From: GCA-2730975 sp937893275
GTDB taxonomy: Bacteria > Verrucomicrobiota > Verrucomicrobiia > Opitutales > Seribacteraceae
Direction of reading: 5' to 3'
DNA length: 64,000 nucleotides
NCBI GenBank assembly: GCA_963968595.1
Contig: CAXAHJ010000003.1
Location: forward strand, 1 to 64,000
Of this stretch, positions 52,684-61,570 are shown in pieces; the stretch's first letter is position 1; each line of letters opens with the position of its first letter. The translations under genes and the position numbers were made by a program. The notes under the pieces are model-generated. The model saw nothing but the letters and a program-made list of their open reading frames with translations, ran no database searches and was not told the DNA's origin.

Positions 52684-53052
52684 GGATTGTTTGAGTGGAC
52701 TTTCTTCCGAAAGCTTTGTCGGCAAGTCAAGGTAAAGGACTATTGCCAAGACTTTCCTTTGAAGTCTAATTATTAGCCATGTTTCGAAGACTCATTATTG
52801 CCGTACTCTCTGCCGTGTGTGGAAACATCTTCAAAACCCAAAAGGCAGTCGGCTACCGGACCTTAGTGTAATGCCACTCGCAACTCCTATAACTGACAAG
52901 AAAAGCAGCAGCAGCAGCGATAACCTTTTCGACCGTGACCGATCTGCGTCAACTTGCGAAAAAGTCAGAGCTAGTCGTCTCACTTTGCCAGACGACGGCA
53001 AACTCGGCACTCCCAGAATAGTCGCCTGCGCGTCTCTCGCCCTGCCCGAAAA
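52684..53052. other. Divergent intergenic region upstream of the TonB-dependent receptor
   Basis: This 369 bp gap lies between the recQ-DUF488 start and the receptor GTG start. An open frame of 79 codons exists here but its product is low in protein-like character, so I do not call it. The region has a GTCGG-CTA-CCGGAC hairpin near 52850, a GCAAC near 52880 and an AGTCAG near 52963, which loosely recall a cobalamin riboswitch. The later box is poorly conserved, so I do not annotate a riboswitch. Both divergent promoters must lie here. Confidence 0.4.
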
Positions 53053-55032
53053 GTGATTGGCCGACTGACGCCATTTTTCCTTCCTCTCATCGTGGTCCTT
53101 GCCCAAGAGGATGTATTGGAACCGATAGAAGTTCAGGGCATTGCGAGACCTGCGAACAGTCCGGAAATCATTGTTTTCGATCGTCAAGACATCGACGCAT
53201 CACCAAGCATACACTTAGACGATCTCCTCCGATCCAATCCATCGTTCTCCACCTACCGTAGATCTGGTTCAGGCATTGCCCACCCCACAAGCCAAGGAGT
53301 GTCCCTCAGAGCGGGAGGAACTAGCGCGACCTCCCGTTCTCTTGTCCTACTAGACGGAATACCGTTGAACGATCCGTTTGGTGGCTGGGTCCGCTGGAAT
53401 CGCTTCTCTCTCTCAGATCTGGAAGCCGTCCGCTTTGGGCGCAAAGGCGCCTTTGCCTCCTCGGCAGGAAGCATCACCCTTCGAAGTCGTCGACCCACGG
53501 ACAAGCCAATCCACCACCTTGGTCTTGCTGGCGGTGATGTCCACGGTTTCTCCGTGCACGGATTCACCGCTACGACCACCAGCCAGGAGGACTGGGAAGC
53601 AACGGTGGGTTTCCGCATGGAGGATTACACCGGACACCCAGTGATTCGGGCCTCCCAACGCGGACTTGTTGACGAGAACGCATGGAGCCGCATGCAGGCG
53701 GCCCGCGCAACTGCATCCCATTCCTCCCCATTCGGTCGTTTAACGATGAGTTTCTCGGGTTTTGATGAGCATCGCGGCAACGGCACCCCACTAGGCCGCA
53801 ATCAAGGGCATGGTCTCGATTGGTCCCTCGGATTGGAAAACGAGGGTGCCCAGATAACCCTCTTCGGTCAGGAACGCGACTTCGCGAGCCTCTTCCCAAA
53901 GGTGATCGGACCAAAGGAGGACCGAGGCGAGGAAGAGGTTGCCCTCGATCAATTCTCCGTCCCCGGGTCCTCGTTGGGGTTCGTAAACAAACACTCATGG
54001 GAAGCCGGCGAACACAATATGGGGTTAGCGTTAGTGGCTCTTCGGCGAGAAGGAGAAACAAACGAGGACGCCTACGGCAAACGCCGCATAGCTGGGGGAA
54101 AACAAAGTCAAGTGGGTATATCGATTAGCGATCAATGGAGATTTGCAGACAAGTGGAAACTGGCAACCGATCTTCGAACCGACTGGCTTCGAGAAAATGA
54201 TGGCATGCGCAAGCGTTGGAACCTTGCCAGCGGAACAGTGCTGGAAGAAGAAAACTTTCCAAACCGCGAAGATCTCGAGATCGGCGGTTCGTTGGCATTG
54301 TCCAGAAAACTGTCGAAGAACCTCTCGACCCATGTCTTCGTCCGGACCAAAGTCCGACAACCCACCTTGAACGAACTGTACCGCCCATACCGAGTGGGGG
54401 ACTTCTCCGTGTCCGCCAACGAGAATCTCGAAACAGAACGCGTCACTGGGTTGGAACTCGGTCTGAATTGGAATGCTTCAGAACGTTTCGCGGTTTCCCT
54501 GAACCTCTTTCACGACTGGCTTCACGACTCCATCGCCAATGTTTCGAATCCTGCAATAGACCAAGAGAACAACGCCACCAGATGCAACCTCGATGATTCA
54601 CGGATAAAGGGTCTCAAACTATCGATCGAGTGGTTTCTAGCAAAGGAGCTCTCTCTAAATCTTCATGGTCTGCTAATGGATACCGAAGTGAAGAACAGTC
54701 TTGAAAACCCAGGACTGGCAGGCAACCGGTTTGCCCAAGTCCCGAAGCAACGCACCACCGCCTCGCTACTCTGGTCGCCAAGTCCGTGGGAACTGCGCCT
54801 AGATGCCCGCCACGAGTCCGAACGCTTCGACGACGCCCGAAATTCCCGATTGCTCGACAATTGCCTCGATCTCGACATATCCCTTTCGAGAAGATTTTCG
54901 AAAAGCACTCGCATGTTTTTTACGGTAAACAACATAACGAATGAGGAAATCCAGACCCACCGTAGTGCAGAAGGCCTCGTGTACGTTGAAGCTCCGAGAA
55001 ACTGGTTGGCAGGTTTGGATTGGAAATTCTGA
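53053..55032 (+). CDS. TonB-dependent outer membrane receptor
   Basis: A 659-residue beta-barrel receptor for active uptake across the outer membrane. The GTG start gives a short signal peptide (RLTPFFLPLIVVLAQ), then a plug domain with IEVQGIARPANSPEIIVFDR, DDLLRSNPSFSTYRRSGSGI, GVSLRAGGTSATSRSLVLLD and GIPLNDPFGGWVRWN. The plug style (short TonB box region, GVSLR, NDPFGGW) is common in Verrucomicrobia and Alphaproteobacteria, and includes receptors for vitamin B12 or metals. The barrel ends with NNITNEEIQTH and a C-terminal aromatic (LDWKF), as expected of outer membrane barrels. The substrate is not known. No transporter genes are adjacent. Confidence 0.87.
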   Translation: MIGRLTPFFLPLIVVLAQEDVLEPIEVQGIARPANSPEIIVFDRQDIDASPSIHLDDLLRSNPSFSTYRRSGSGIAHPTSQGVSLRAGGTSATSRSLVLLDGIPLNDPFGGWVRWNRFSLSDLEAVRFGRKGAFASSAGSITLRSRRPTDKPIHHLGLAGGDVHGFSVHGFTATTTSQEDWEATVGFRMEDYTGHPVIRASQRGLVDENAWSRMQAARATASHSSPFGRLTMSFSGFDEHRGNGTPLGRNQGHGLDWSLGLENEGAQITLFGQERDFASLFPKVIGPKEDRGEEEVALDQFSVPGSSLGFVNKHSWEAGEHNMGLALVALRREGETNEDAYGKRRIAGGKQSQVGISISDQWRFADKWKLATDLRTDWLRENDGMRKRWNLASGTVLEEENFPNREDLEIGGSLALSRKLSKNLSTHVFVRTKVRQPTLNELYRPYRVGDFSVSANENLETERVTGLELGLNWNASERFAVSLNLFHDWLHDSIANVSNPAIDQENNATRCNLDDSRIKGLKLSIEWFLAKELSLNLHGLLMDTEVKNSLENPGLAGNRFAQVPKQRTTASLLWSPSPWELRLDARHESERFDDARNSRLLDNCLDLDISLSRRFSKSTRMFFTVNNITNEEIQTHRSAEGLVYVEAPRNWLAGLDWKF

Positions 55033-55207
55033 ATTTCATTTAAAAAGATAATACATTCGTTATTATTTTTCGGTAATTTGTAACTTAGGCTTGTTCTTCG
55101 CGCGAGGAGAGATATATTAGGGGGGAATTGAAACTTGGATATTGTAAGCTCAAAGTGAGCAAAATTCAGTAAAATGTTTCAAGAAACACCCTTTAAATCG
55201 TAAAGCA

Positions 55208-57472
55208 ATGATTCATAGATACTTAAAACTAAAAATCCTTGGGGTAATCTTACTTGTTTTCACGATGCACACAGCTTCGGCTCGTGACTTCTCGTCAGTG
55301 AACGGCCAGAAATTATCAGGCGAGGTGATAAAGTACTACGGAGACTACATACTCTTCAAGCGGTCGGATGACCATCAGCTTTTCCGTTTTAAAATGGAAG
55401 TTCTATGCGACAAGGACCAAGCATTCGTAAAAAACAACTTTGCCCCGGACCGCGAGGACGTCCCGACTCTTCCTCGACCATTATCGTCGCGAGACGTTAC
55501 TAAGTTCGCTTTGGGAGTAGACAGTTTATTGGACACGCAACTTCGAAAATATCGGCAGCGACCAAACAAAACGATCGAGGACGAGGCGTTTTTGCGTCGT
55601 GCCTATTTGAAAATTGCCGGGCGAATTCCGTCCTTGGAAGAAACTCAAGCCTTCATCAAAAACGGTCGGCGGACCTCAAAAAGACAAGAATTGGTCGATC
55701 AGCTCCTAGGTTCCGACGGATATGTCAGCCACTGGTATCATTTCTGGGCCGATATTCTTCGCGCCAAAGAACGGATGCAAGGTGCAGCTGGCATGTCGGG
55801 AAAACCCTATGTTACGTTTATTAAGGACTTTGTACGGGCCAACAAACCCTACGATCAATTCGTCAGAGAGTTGTTGTCCTCCAAAGGACCTGTATGGGAA
55901 AAAGGTAATGGAGCGGTGGGCTATTATTTCCGTGACCGAGGTATGCCATTGGACAATATGGCCAATACAGTAAGAATTTTTCTGGGAACTAGTTTGGAAT
56001 GCGCGCAGTGCCATGATCACCCCTTTGATCGATGGTCACAGAAGCAATTTTACGAAATGGCAGCCTTTACACACGGCGTCGGTGATGCTCGCAGGAAAGT
56101 GGGAACTGAAAACTTAGCCACCTTCAACAAACTTGTTCGAGAAAAGCAAAAAGAAGATCAAAAGCTTCGTAACGTAGCTAGAGGCATCAGAGATATCGTA
56201 CAGTTTGGCGTAGATGATCCCGGTCAAGGAAAAATCCGACTTCCGAAGGACTATCAATACGATAACGCCAAGCCCAACGAGGAACTTGAAGCCCGCACAA
56301 TTTTTGGCCTCGCCGTAGAACTGGATGAAAACCTCAAGGAAATCGGATCTCGGGAAGCTTACGCCAACTGGCTCGCATCCGATGCTAATCCTCGATTCAC
56401 TACGGTGATTGCCAATCGTCTGTGGAAGCAGGTCATGGGGATTGGGTTGATCGAACCCGTCGACAATATGATGGACGACACCACGGCGTCTAACCCGGAA
56501 CTCCTGCAATATCTGGACAAGCTTTTGGTTGCCCTCGATTACGACGTAAAGGAATTCCTTCGAGTTTTATACAACACCAAGACCTTTAACAGAGCTACTC
56601 CCACAGAGCAGTTCGACCTGTCTTCGGACACGCCTTATCTCTATCCCGGGCCGATTTTGGAACGCATGACGGCTGAACAAATATGGGATTCTCTCTTGGT
56701 GCTGACCTACCCAGAAATCGATAAGCGCAAAGTAAAAGACAATCCCGCCGAGTACGAGCGATTTGAACGCTACTCGGAAATGTCGGGCGAGGAACTTTTG
56801 GCGGAAGCCATGTTGATGTCCACCGACGGCAAGAACATGATGATGAACAAGGATGACGGCAAGATGGCTGCCAAGGCTGGCCCTGCTGAAAACGTAAATT
56901 GCCCCATTAAGCCGGGACGTGCCGTCGACCCTGGGATCACCGTCGTGAGCGAAGGCAAAACCATCGCCTTCTGCTGCAACGGTTGCAAAAACAAATTCAT
57001 GGCTAATCAAGCTGCGCCAAAACCGAAAAAAGGATCAAAGGCTACCGCAGACAAGAGTAATGGGATGATGGACGGCGGAGTAACATATGTTAACGCAAGG
57101 GAGGCCCGAGCTTCCGAAATTGGATCACCCGCTCCCGTTGGTCATCTCGTCCGCGAGTTTGGTGGTTCCGATCGAGAGCAAATCCAAAACAGTCATCGGG
57201 ATGCCTCAGTTACTCAGGTTCTTTCCTTGCTAAATGGCTATGTGGAGAAAAAAATACTTAAAAACAAAAAGTCGGTAGTTCTCCAAAATCTCGCTAAGGT
57301 TGAGAACATGGACGACAAAATAGATACTATTTTCTACACAATCTTCAATCGTAAGCCCGACGCAAGAGAGGAGCGAGATTCAAAGGACTTCGTTAAGAAA
57401 TTTGGAGACGATGCATACCCGGATCTTATCTGGACACTCGTAAACAGCCACGAATTTATCTTTGTACAATAG
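55208..57472 (+). CDS. DUF1549/DUF1553 (PVC-type) protein with inserted YHS/TRASH-like module
   Basis: A 754-residue exported protein typical of the PVC phyla. After a signal sequence (LKILGVILLVFTMHTASA) it has an SHD1-like N-terminal segment (RDFSSVNGQKLSGEVIKYYG), then a DUF1549 region (FLRRAYLKIAGRIPSLEETQ) with a CAQCH motif at 265-269 (SLECAQCHDHPFDRW), then a DUF1553 region (VIANRLWKQVMGIGLIEPVD). At about 564-600 a module with NCPIKPGRAVDPG and FCCNGCKNKFMA interrupts DUF1553; its spaced cysteines look like a YHS/TRASH metal-binding site. It is the first of three co-directional genes (gap 48 bp). The single CxxCH could bind haem or metal. Role unknown; the set is often seen beside sulfatases or cytochromes in PVC bacteria. 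Confidence 0.85.
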   Translation: MIHRYLKLKILGVILLVFTMHTASARDFSSVNGQKLSGEVIKYYGDYILFKRSDDHQLFRFKMEVLCDKDQAFVKNNFAPDREDVPTLPRPLSSRDVTKFALGVDSLLDTQLRKYRQRPNKTIEDEAFLRRAYLKIAGRIPSLEETQAFIKNGRRTSKRQELVDQLLGSDGYVSHWYHFWADILRAKERMQGAAGMSGKPYVTFIKDFVRANKPYDQFVRELLSSKGPVWEKGNGAVGYYFRDRGMPLDNMANTVRIFLGTSLECAQCHDHPFDRWSQKQFYEMAAFTHGVGDARRKVGTENLATFNKLVREKQKEDQKLRNVARGIRDIVQFGVDDPGQGKIRLPKDYQYDNAKPNEELEARTIFGLAVELDENLKEIGSREAYANWLASDANPRFTTVIANRLWKQVMGIGLIEPVDNMMDDTTASNPELLQYLDKLLVALDYDVKEFLRVLYNTKTFNRATPTEQFDLSSDTPYLYPGPILERMTAEQIWDSLLVLTYPEIDKRKVKDNPAEYERFERYSEMSGEELLAEAMLMSTDGKNMMMNKDDGKMAAKAGPAENVNCPIKPGRAVDPGITVVSEGKTIAFCCNGCKNKFMANQAAPKPKKGSKATADKSNGMMDGGVTYVNAREARASEIGSPAPVGHLVREFGGSDREQIQNSHRDASVTQVLSLLNGYVEKKILKNKKSVVLQNLAKVENMDDKIDTIFYTIFNRKPDAREERDSKDFVKKFGDDAYPDLIWTLVNSHEFIFVQ

Positions 57473-57520
57473 ATTTTCGTCCCACCCATTTTAAAATAAT
57501 AATGAATCCGAAATACAGCC

Positions 57521-58822
57521 ATGAAACAACTGATACGCAATTTTGACGACCTTGGCAGACGCCAATTCATCGCACATGCAGCAAAAGCTTGTCTTGGAGT
57601 AGGTCTTCTACCCATGCTTGGAGACAAAGTCAGTACTCCCCTTAATGCCTTAACTCCCGGAGTTCGTCATGCTACAGCAAGGTATGTGATTTACCTCAAC
57701 ATGGCAGGTGGCATGACCCACCTCGACACCCTCGACCCGAAGCCGAACAACCCCAAGATGCAAGGACCGACCAAAGCCGTACAAACAAGTGCGGACGGGA
57801 TCATTCTGGCGGAAAACTTTGCGAAAACTGCAGCGCACATGCACAACGCAGCCGTAATCCGTTCCATTTCCACAAACCAAGGAGCCCACGAGCAAGCTGG
57901 TTATCTCATGCACACAAGCTACGTTAAACGTGGAACGATCGTGCACCCAACCTTTGGTAGTTGGGTAGCCAAGATGTCCGGGCAAATCAACCGTACGATT
58001 CCAATGAACGTTCGCATCGGGGGAGGCAGTAATGAATTAGGCGCAGGGTTCCTTGAGTCTCAGTATGGTCCACTTCCTATCGGCAACCCAAAGGCGGGTC
58101 TCGCCAACAGCAAAATGGCAGACTATTTGAACGAAGACCGTTTTGGTCGCCGCCTGGCCATGGCGGATAAGATGAACACAAAATTCAGCGACCGATTTCC
58201 ACAAAAAAAGGTTCGAGCCTATACCGATCTTTACAAGGATGCGGTTAAGCTCATGAGAAGCGAAGACCTCAAAGCTTTCGACATCGCGCAGGAACCTAAA
58301 AACATACAAGAGTTTTATGGTGAATCAAATTTTGCCCAAGGTTGCCTGCTCGCCCGGCGTTTAATTGAAAACCAAGTTCGTTACGTTGAAGTTACTCGAG
58401 GCGGTTGGGACACTCATGACGAGAATTTCGATCGTGTCGGCGAAAACTGTATGGAAGTCGACCAAGCTCTTAGTGCTTTGCTATACGACCTTGAACACCG
58501 AGGACTGCTGAAAGAAACTCTTGTCGTACTCACCTCCGAGTTTGGTCGCACTCCCGAAATCAATCCCCGTAATGGCCGTGATCACTGGCCCAAAGCTTTC
58601 TCCGCCTTTATGGCCGGCGGTGCAATCAAAGGCGGCACGGCTTATGGAAAAACTGATGAAAACGGCAAAGAGGTTGCTGAGAGTCCAGTCAAACCACCCG
58701 ACTTGAACGCCACTATCGCCTACGCTCTGGGATTGCCGTTAAATGAAATTCAATATTCGCCATCCGGACGACCGTTCACAGTAGCTCATAAAGGCGAACC
58801 TATTCTCGACATCCTAGCTTAG
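57521..58822 (+). CDS. DUF1501 protein with Tat-like signal
   Basis: A 433-residue protein of the DUF1501 family, alkaline-phosphatase/sulfatase-like in fold and common in Planctomycetes and Verrucomicrobia. The N-terminus has a twin-arginine pattern (GRRQFIAHAAKACLGVGLLP), which suggests folded export. The family signatures are YLNMAGGMTHLDTLDPKPNN, YVEVTRGGWDTHDENFDRVG and LTSEFGRTPEINPRNGRDHW, the last rich in the conserved Asp/His residues expected at the active site. No formylglycine (Cys-x-Pro-x-Arg) sulfatase motif is seen, so it is not a classical sulfatase. It is 48 bp after the DUF1549 gene and 31 bp before the cytochrome/LRR gene, so one transcript is likely. Substrate is unknown. 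Confidence 0.87.
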   Translation: MKQLIRNFDDLGRRQFIAHAAKACLGVGLLPMLGDKVSTPLNALTPGVRHATARYVIYLNMAGGMTHLDTLDPKPNNPKMQGPTKAVQTSADGIILAENFAKTAAHMHNAAVIRSISTNQGAHEQAGYLMHTSYVKRGTIVHPTFGSWVAKMSGQINRTIPMNVRIGGGSNELGAGFLESQYGPLPIGNPKAGLANSKMADYLNEDRFGRRLAMADKMNTKFSDRFPQKKVRAYTDLYKDAVKLMRSEDLKAFDIAQEPKNIQEFYGESNFAQGCLLARRLIENQVRYVEVTRGGWDTHDENFDRVGENCMEVDQALSALLYDLEHRGLLKETLVVLTSEFGRTPEINPRNGRDHWPKAFSAFMAGGAIKGGTAYGKTDENGKEVAESPVKPPDLNATIAYALGLPLNEIQYSPSGRPFTVAHKGEPILDILA

Positions 58823-58853
58823 CTTAAGCAGGGTCGAGAATAGAATAATACCG

Positions 58854-60581
58854 ATGGCGAAGCAGATCGCCACCTTATCAATCGCATTCATATTGTTGAT
58901 TGCGGCAAGCACCGCACAGGCTGTCGAGCCTTTCCGCACATTCAATACGGTTCAAGGCCACTCGATGACTGCTAGATTCATTGGCTATAAAGGGAATCAA
59001 ATATACATTGAAGGTCAGGATGGCCAACGTTTCGCACTTCCTTACGAATCACTACAAGCGGATGACCAACGCTATTGCGGTGATGCCGTAAGCAAAAAAC
59101 GTGTCGTGGAAGGCGTCCCTCCTGCCGCCCCCGCGCCTGCTCAGCCTAAAGAACCTGTTCCGACTCCTCCTAGTAATCCAGAACCTAATCCTACCCCTTC
59201 CCCCGAACCGGAATCTTCCCTGCTTAGGTCAGGATCATTTTTCAGCCATAAGATAGCTCCCTTGGGAGTGGATCCAAAAAATATGACTGACGGCGGCGGA
59301 ATGCCCGCAGCCGGTGAACCCATTGATTTTCAATCCCACATGCTACCTATTATTCAAGATCGCTGCATAGATTGCCACGGAGCACCATTCCAAAAGAACG
59401 GAAAAACCATCAATCCCAAAGCAGGTCTACGTCTTGACTCCTATGAAATGGTGCTCAAGGGCACTCTCGACGGGACTGTCGTCACGCCGGGCAAAGTCGT
59501 GGAAAGCGTCTTGATCGAACTAATAACTCTGGATGAGGACGACTCTGATATAATGCCCCCGAAAGGAGATAAACTCACACCCGAACAAATAGGCGTATTT
59601 ACTCGCTGGGTTGAAGAAGGAAGTAAACCAAGTGCCACCAGAGGCGGAACCGCAGCAGGTGGATCCTTACCTGCTCCAGGTCAACCTGTGGACTATGAAA
59701 CTCACATTAAGCCGATTTTCGCGAAACGCTGTCTCGATTGCCACGGCGAACCCTATGTGAAAAACGGGCGCACCATAAACCCAAAGGCCGGTCTGCGCTT
59801 AGACTCTTACGAATTGATCATGAAGGGCACTCTCGACGGGCCCGTGGTGCTCTCCAAGAACATAGCGGAAAGCACTCTTTATATTCTGGTTAACCCCGAG
59901 GAAGCCGATGACACCGAAATCATGCCACCTAAAGGCGACTCGCTCGCTGCCGAGCAAATAGACACAATTAAACGCTGGATTCTGGAAGGAGCTCTCCCGA
60001 AAGCCGCCGCCACTGCTATCGATCCTAACGCAACACAAGCCCCCACAACTGCAACTACCACAAACAGTTTCCAAAAAACCACACCACTGGACGAACTGGC
60101 TAAACGAGCCCGCGCCGTGGGGAAACCTCAAATCGCCGCCGCCGAAAAAACAGGGGCATTCATTACGCCTCTGGCGAAAAGACATTCGCTTCTTCGAGTC
60201 GAGTTTTCGTCCAACGCCCCGAACATCGACGATTCCGCTCTTCAACGATTCAGCAATATTCGCAATAACATTTCCCACCTGGACCTCTCCCGAACGAAGA
60301 TAACCGATCGCGGAATGGGAGCTCTCCGGAGTTTCTACAACTTGACTTGGCTTAGCCTGCGAATGACATCTGTGGGAGACGACGCTCTAACCTCGCTCAA
60401 CAAATTACCTTCTCTTTGGTACATTAACCTCGTGGGGACCGAAGTCACCGACAAGGGAATTCAAACCTTGGCTTCCATACCATCCCTCAAGGAAATATAT
60501 CTCTGGAACTCGAAAGTGTCAGAAGATGGAGCAGCTAAGCTGCAGGCAGCCCTTCCGAACGCGAAGATAATATACAGGTGA
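58854..60581 (+). CDS. Exported protein with SHD1-like domain, two PSCyt1 cytochrome domains and leucine-rich repeats
   Basis: A 575-residue protein. After a signal peptide (FILLIAASTAQA) it has an SHD1-like domain (PFRTFNTVQGHSMTARFIGY), a Pro-rich linker (APAPAQPKEPVPTPPSNPEP), then two tandem PSCyt1 domains with haem sites CIDCH (171-175) and CLDCH (293-297). The domains are near copies, 122 residues apart (both contain INPKAGLRLDSYE and KGTLDG), so they arose by duplication. A second linker leads to four or more leucine-rich repeats (LSRTKITDRGMGALRSFYNL, LVGTEVTDKGIQTLASIPSL). It closes the three-gene cassette. The protein probably sits in the periplasm and may pass electrons. No electron partner is visible apart from neighbouring genes. 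Confidence 0.85.
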   Translation: MAKQIATLSIAFILLIAASTAQAVEPFRTFNTVQGHSMTARFIGYKGNQIYIEGQDGQRFALPYESLQADDQRYCGDAVSKKRVVEGVPPAAPAPAQPKEPVPTPPSNPEPNPTPSPEPESSLLRSGSFFSHKIAPLGVDPKNMTDGGGMPAAGEPIDFQSHMLPIIQDRCIDCHGAPFQKNGKTINPKAGLRLDSYEMVLKGTLDGTVVTPGKVVESVLIELITLDEDDSDIMPPKGDKLTPEQIGVFTRWVEEGSKPSATRGGTAAGGSLPAPGQPVDYETHIKPIFAKRCLDCHGEPYVKNGRTINPKAGLRLDSYELIMKGTLDGPVVLSKNIAESTLYILVNPEEADDTEIMPPKGDSLAAEQIDTIKRWILEGALPKAAATAIDPNATQAPTTATTTNSFQKTTPLDELAKRARAVGKPQIAAAEKTGAFITPLAKRHSLLRVEFSSNAPNIDDSALQRFSNIRNNISHLDLSRTKITDRGMGALRSFYNLTWLSLRMTSVGDDALTSLNKLPSLWYINLVGTEVTDKGIQTLASIPSLKEIYLWNSKVSEDGAAKLQAALPNAKIIYR

Positions 60582-60644
60582 GATCGCCGGACGGACTGTT
60601 GCCGTCGGCGGTAAGCCTTGATTTCAGGCTAACACATTCCGTTA

Positions 60645-60663
60645 CATGCAAGGTATTTGCATG
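60645..60663. promoter_or_regulatory. Candidate operator dyad upstream of the RHH-PAS gene
   Basis: CATGCAA at 60645-60651 and TTGCATG at 60657-60663 form a perfect 7 bp inverted repeat with a 5 bp spacer, about 107 bp upstream of the regulator's start codon. Its size and symmetry fit a dimeric DNA-binding protein. No binding evidence exists; the A/T-rich gap also contains other weaker symmetries. Confidence 0.4.
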
Positions 60664-60769
60664 ACAATTTGGGCATAAAGTGATTATTTACTCATCTACA
60701 ATGAACTTCATTTACTTTAACGGGTGTTTAGATTAATTTATTTTTTGTGGTTATCAGTGAATAAATAAA

Positions 60770-61339
60770 ATGCCCAAGAAAGACAACCTAACTGCCCAGG
60801 TTTCGGTTCTCCTAAGCGAATCGGAAAGAAAGATTCTGTCCAAGGAGTCCTTTGAAGAAAACAGGTCTATCTCTCAAATTGCCCGGCTCGCCATCCAGAA
60901 ACACATAGATGGACATGAACACCCCATCAAACCCGGCATCAATGGCTCGATCGAGGAAATCTTCACCGTCCTCGGGCGGCAATTAGCCAAGTCCACGGAC
61001 ATTCTGGGAAATCTTCGTCTGATGCTGTTCGAGTCGACAATCAAAGGAGGCAATTACCTGGGAAGTTACGTTTCCGACAACGCAACTGAAATAACGGGCT
61101 ACGACAAAGAAGACATTTTGGACGGTGATTTCTTCATTTCACGAATTCACCCGCAAGAGCGTAAACGTTTCATTGCCGAGAGCAAACTGGGTCTCCAAAA
61201 GGGAATCTGCGAAGTCACTTTTAGATTCAAGATGCAAAACGGCGCCTACGAAATGACGCGTGCCTTCTTTTCCTTAAAAGATGAAAATCACGTCTTCGGA
61301 ACTTGGCAGATCATTTCCGAACTCATTTCCCCGGAGTAG
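60770..61339 (+). CDS. Predicted ribbon-helix-helix/PAS regulator
   Basis: A 189-residue cytoplasmic protein. Residues 8-47 (TAQVSVLLSESERKILSKES then SISQIARLAIQKHI) have the beta-strand/helix/helix pattern of Arc/MetJ/CopG ribbon-helix-helix DNA-binding domains. Residues ~80-185 form a PAS fold of the PAS_3 type (LMLFESTIKGGNYLGSYVSD, NATEITGYDKEDIL, FFISRIHPQERKRF, ICEVTFRFKMQNGAYEMTR). No kinase, GGDEF or receiver domain follows. It would be a one-component sensor: the PAS domain binds a ligand or cofactor and changes DNA binding. Its gene is A/T-rich and follows a 188 bp gap containing a dyad. It is not clearly co-transcribed with the cassette before it. RHH homology is weaker than PAS homology. 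Confidence 0.65.
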   Translation: MPKKDNLTAQVSVLLSESERKILSKESFEENRSISQIARLAIQKHIDGHEHPIKPGINGSIEEIFTVLGRQLAKSTDILGNLRLMLFESTIKGGNYLGSYVSDNATEITGYDKEDILDGDFFISRIHPQERKRFIAESKLGLQKGICEVTFRFKMQNGAYEMTRAFFSLKDENHVFGTWQIISELISPE

Positions 61340-61423
61340 CATCAGTTCTCAAGTTTAATTTCGAAAAGTCCCCGATGCGGGGTTTGAAGTTTGTAGAAAT
61401 TGAGAAACACGCTAGGATACAAA

Positions 61424-61570
61424 ATGTCGGATCGCGTGGAAAAAACCTATCTCGCCAAAGCGGAAAGTCGACGTCATCTTATTCTCGTGACGCTAACCAA
61501 AGAGCAAGCCACCTATGAAGCCATAGACGCCACCGGCGTTGTCTTTGACCAGACAGTCTCCACGCCATGA
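61424..61570 (+). CDS. Small ORF (48 residues) overlapping the sufS start
   Basis: An ATG at 61424 opens a frame ending in TGA at 61568-61570; the sufS ATG at 61567 overlaps it as ATGA. The product begins MSDRVEKTYLAKAESRRHLI and ends VVFDQTVSTP. It has no Cys and no membrane segment; it looks like a small soluble alpha/beta protein. The tight coupling suggests it is translated. I do not recognise a family. The alternative is an untranslated leader that happens to be open. Confidence 0.45.
   Translation: MSDRVEKTYLAKAESRRHLILVTLTKEQATYEAIDATGVVFDQTVSTP

Noticed and set aside
52684..53052. Cobalamin riboswitch
   Set aside because: Only fragments of the consensus are present and the B12 box (AGTCAGGAGACC-like) is mismatched after six bases; kept only as a low-interest observation.
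52817..53056. A 79-codon ORF upstream of the TonB receptor
   Set aside because: Its Ser run and lack of conserved-looking structure do not resemble a real protein, and it lies in what should be a promoter region.
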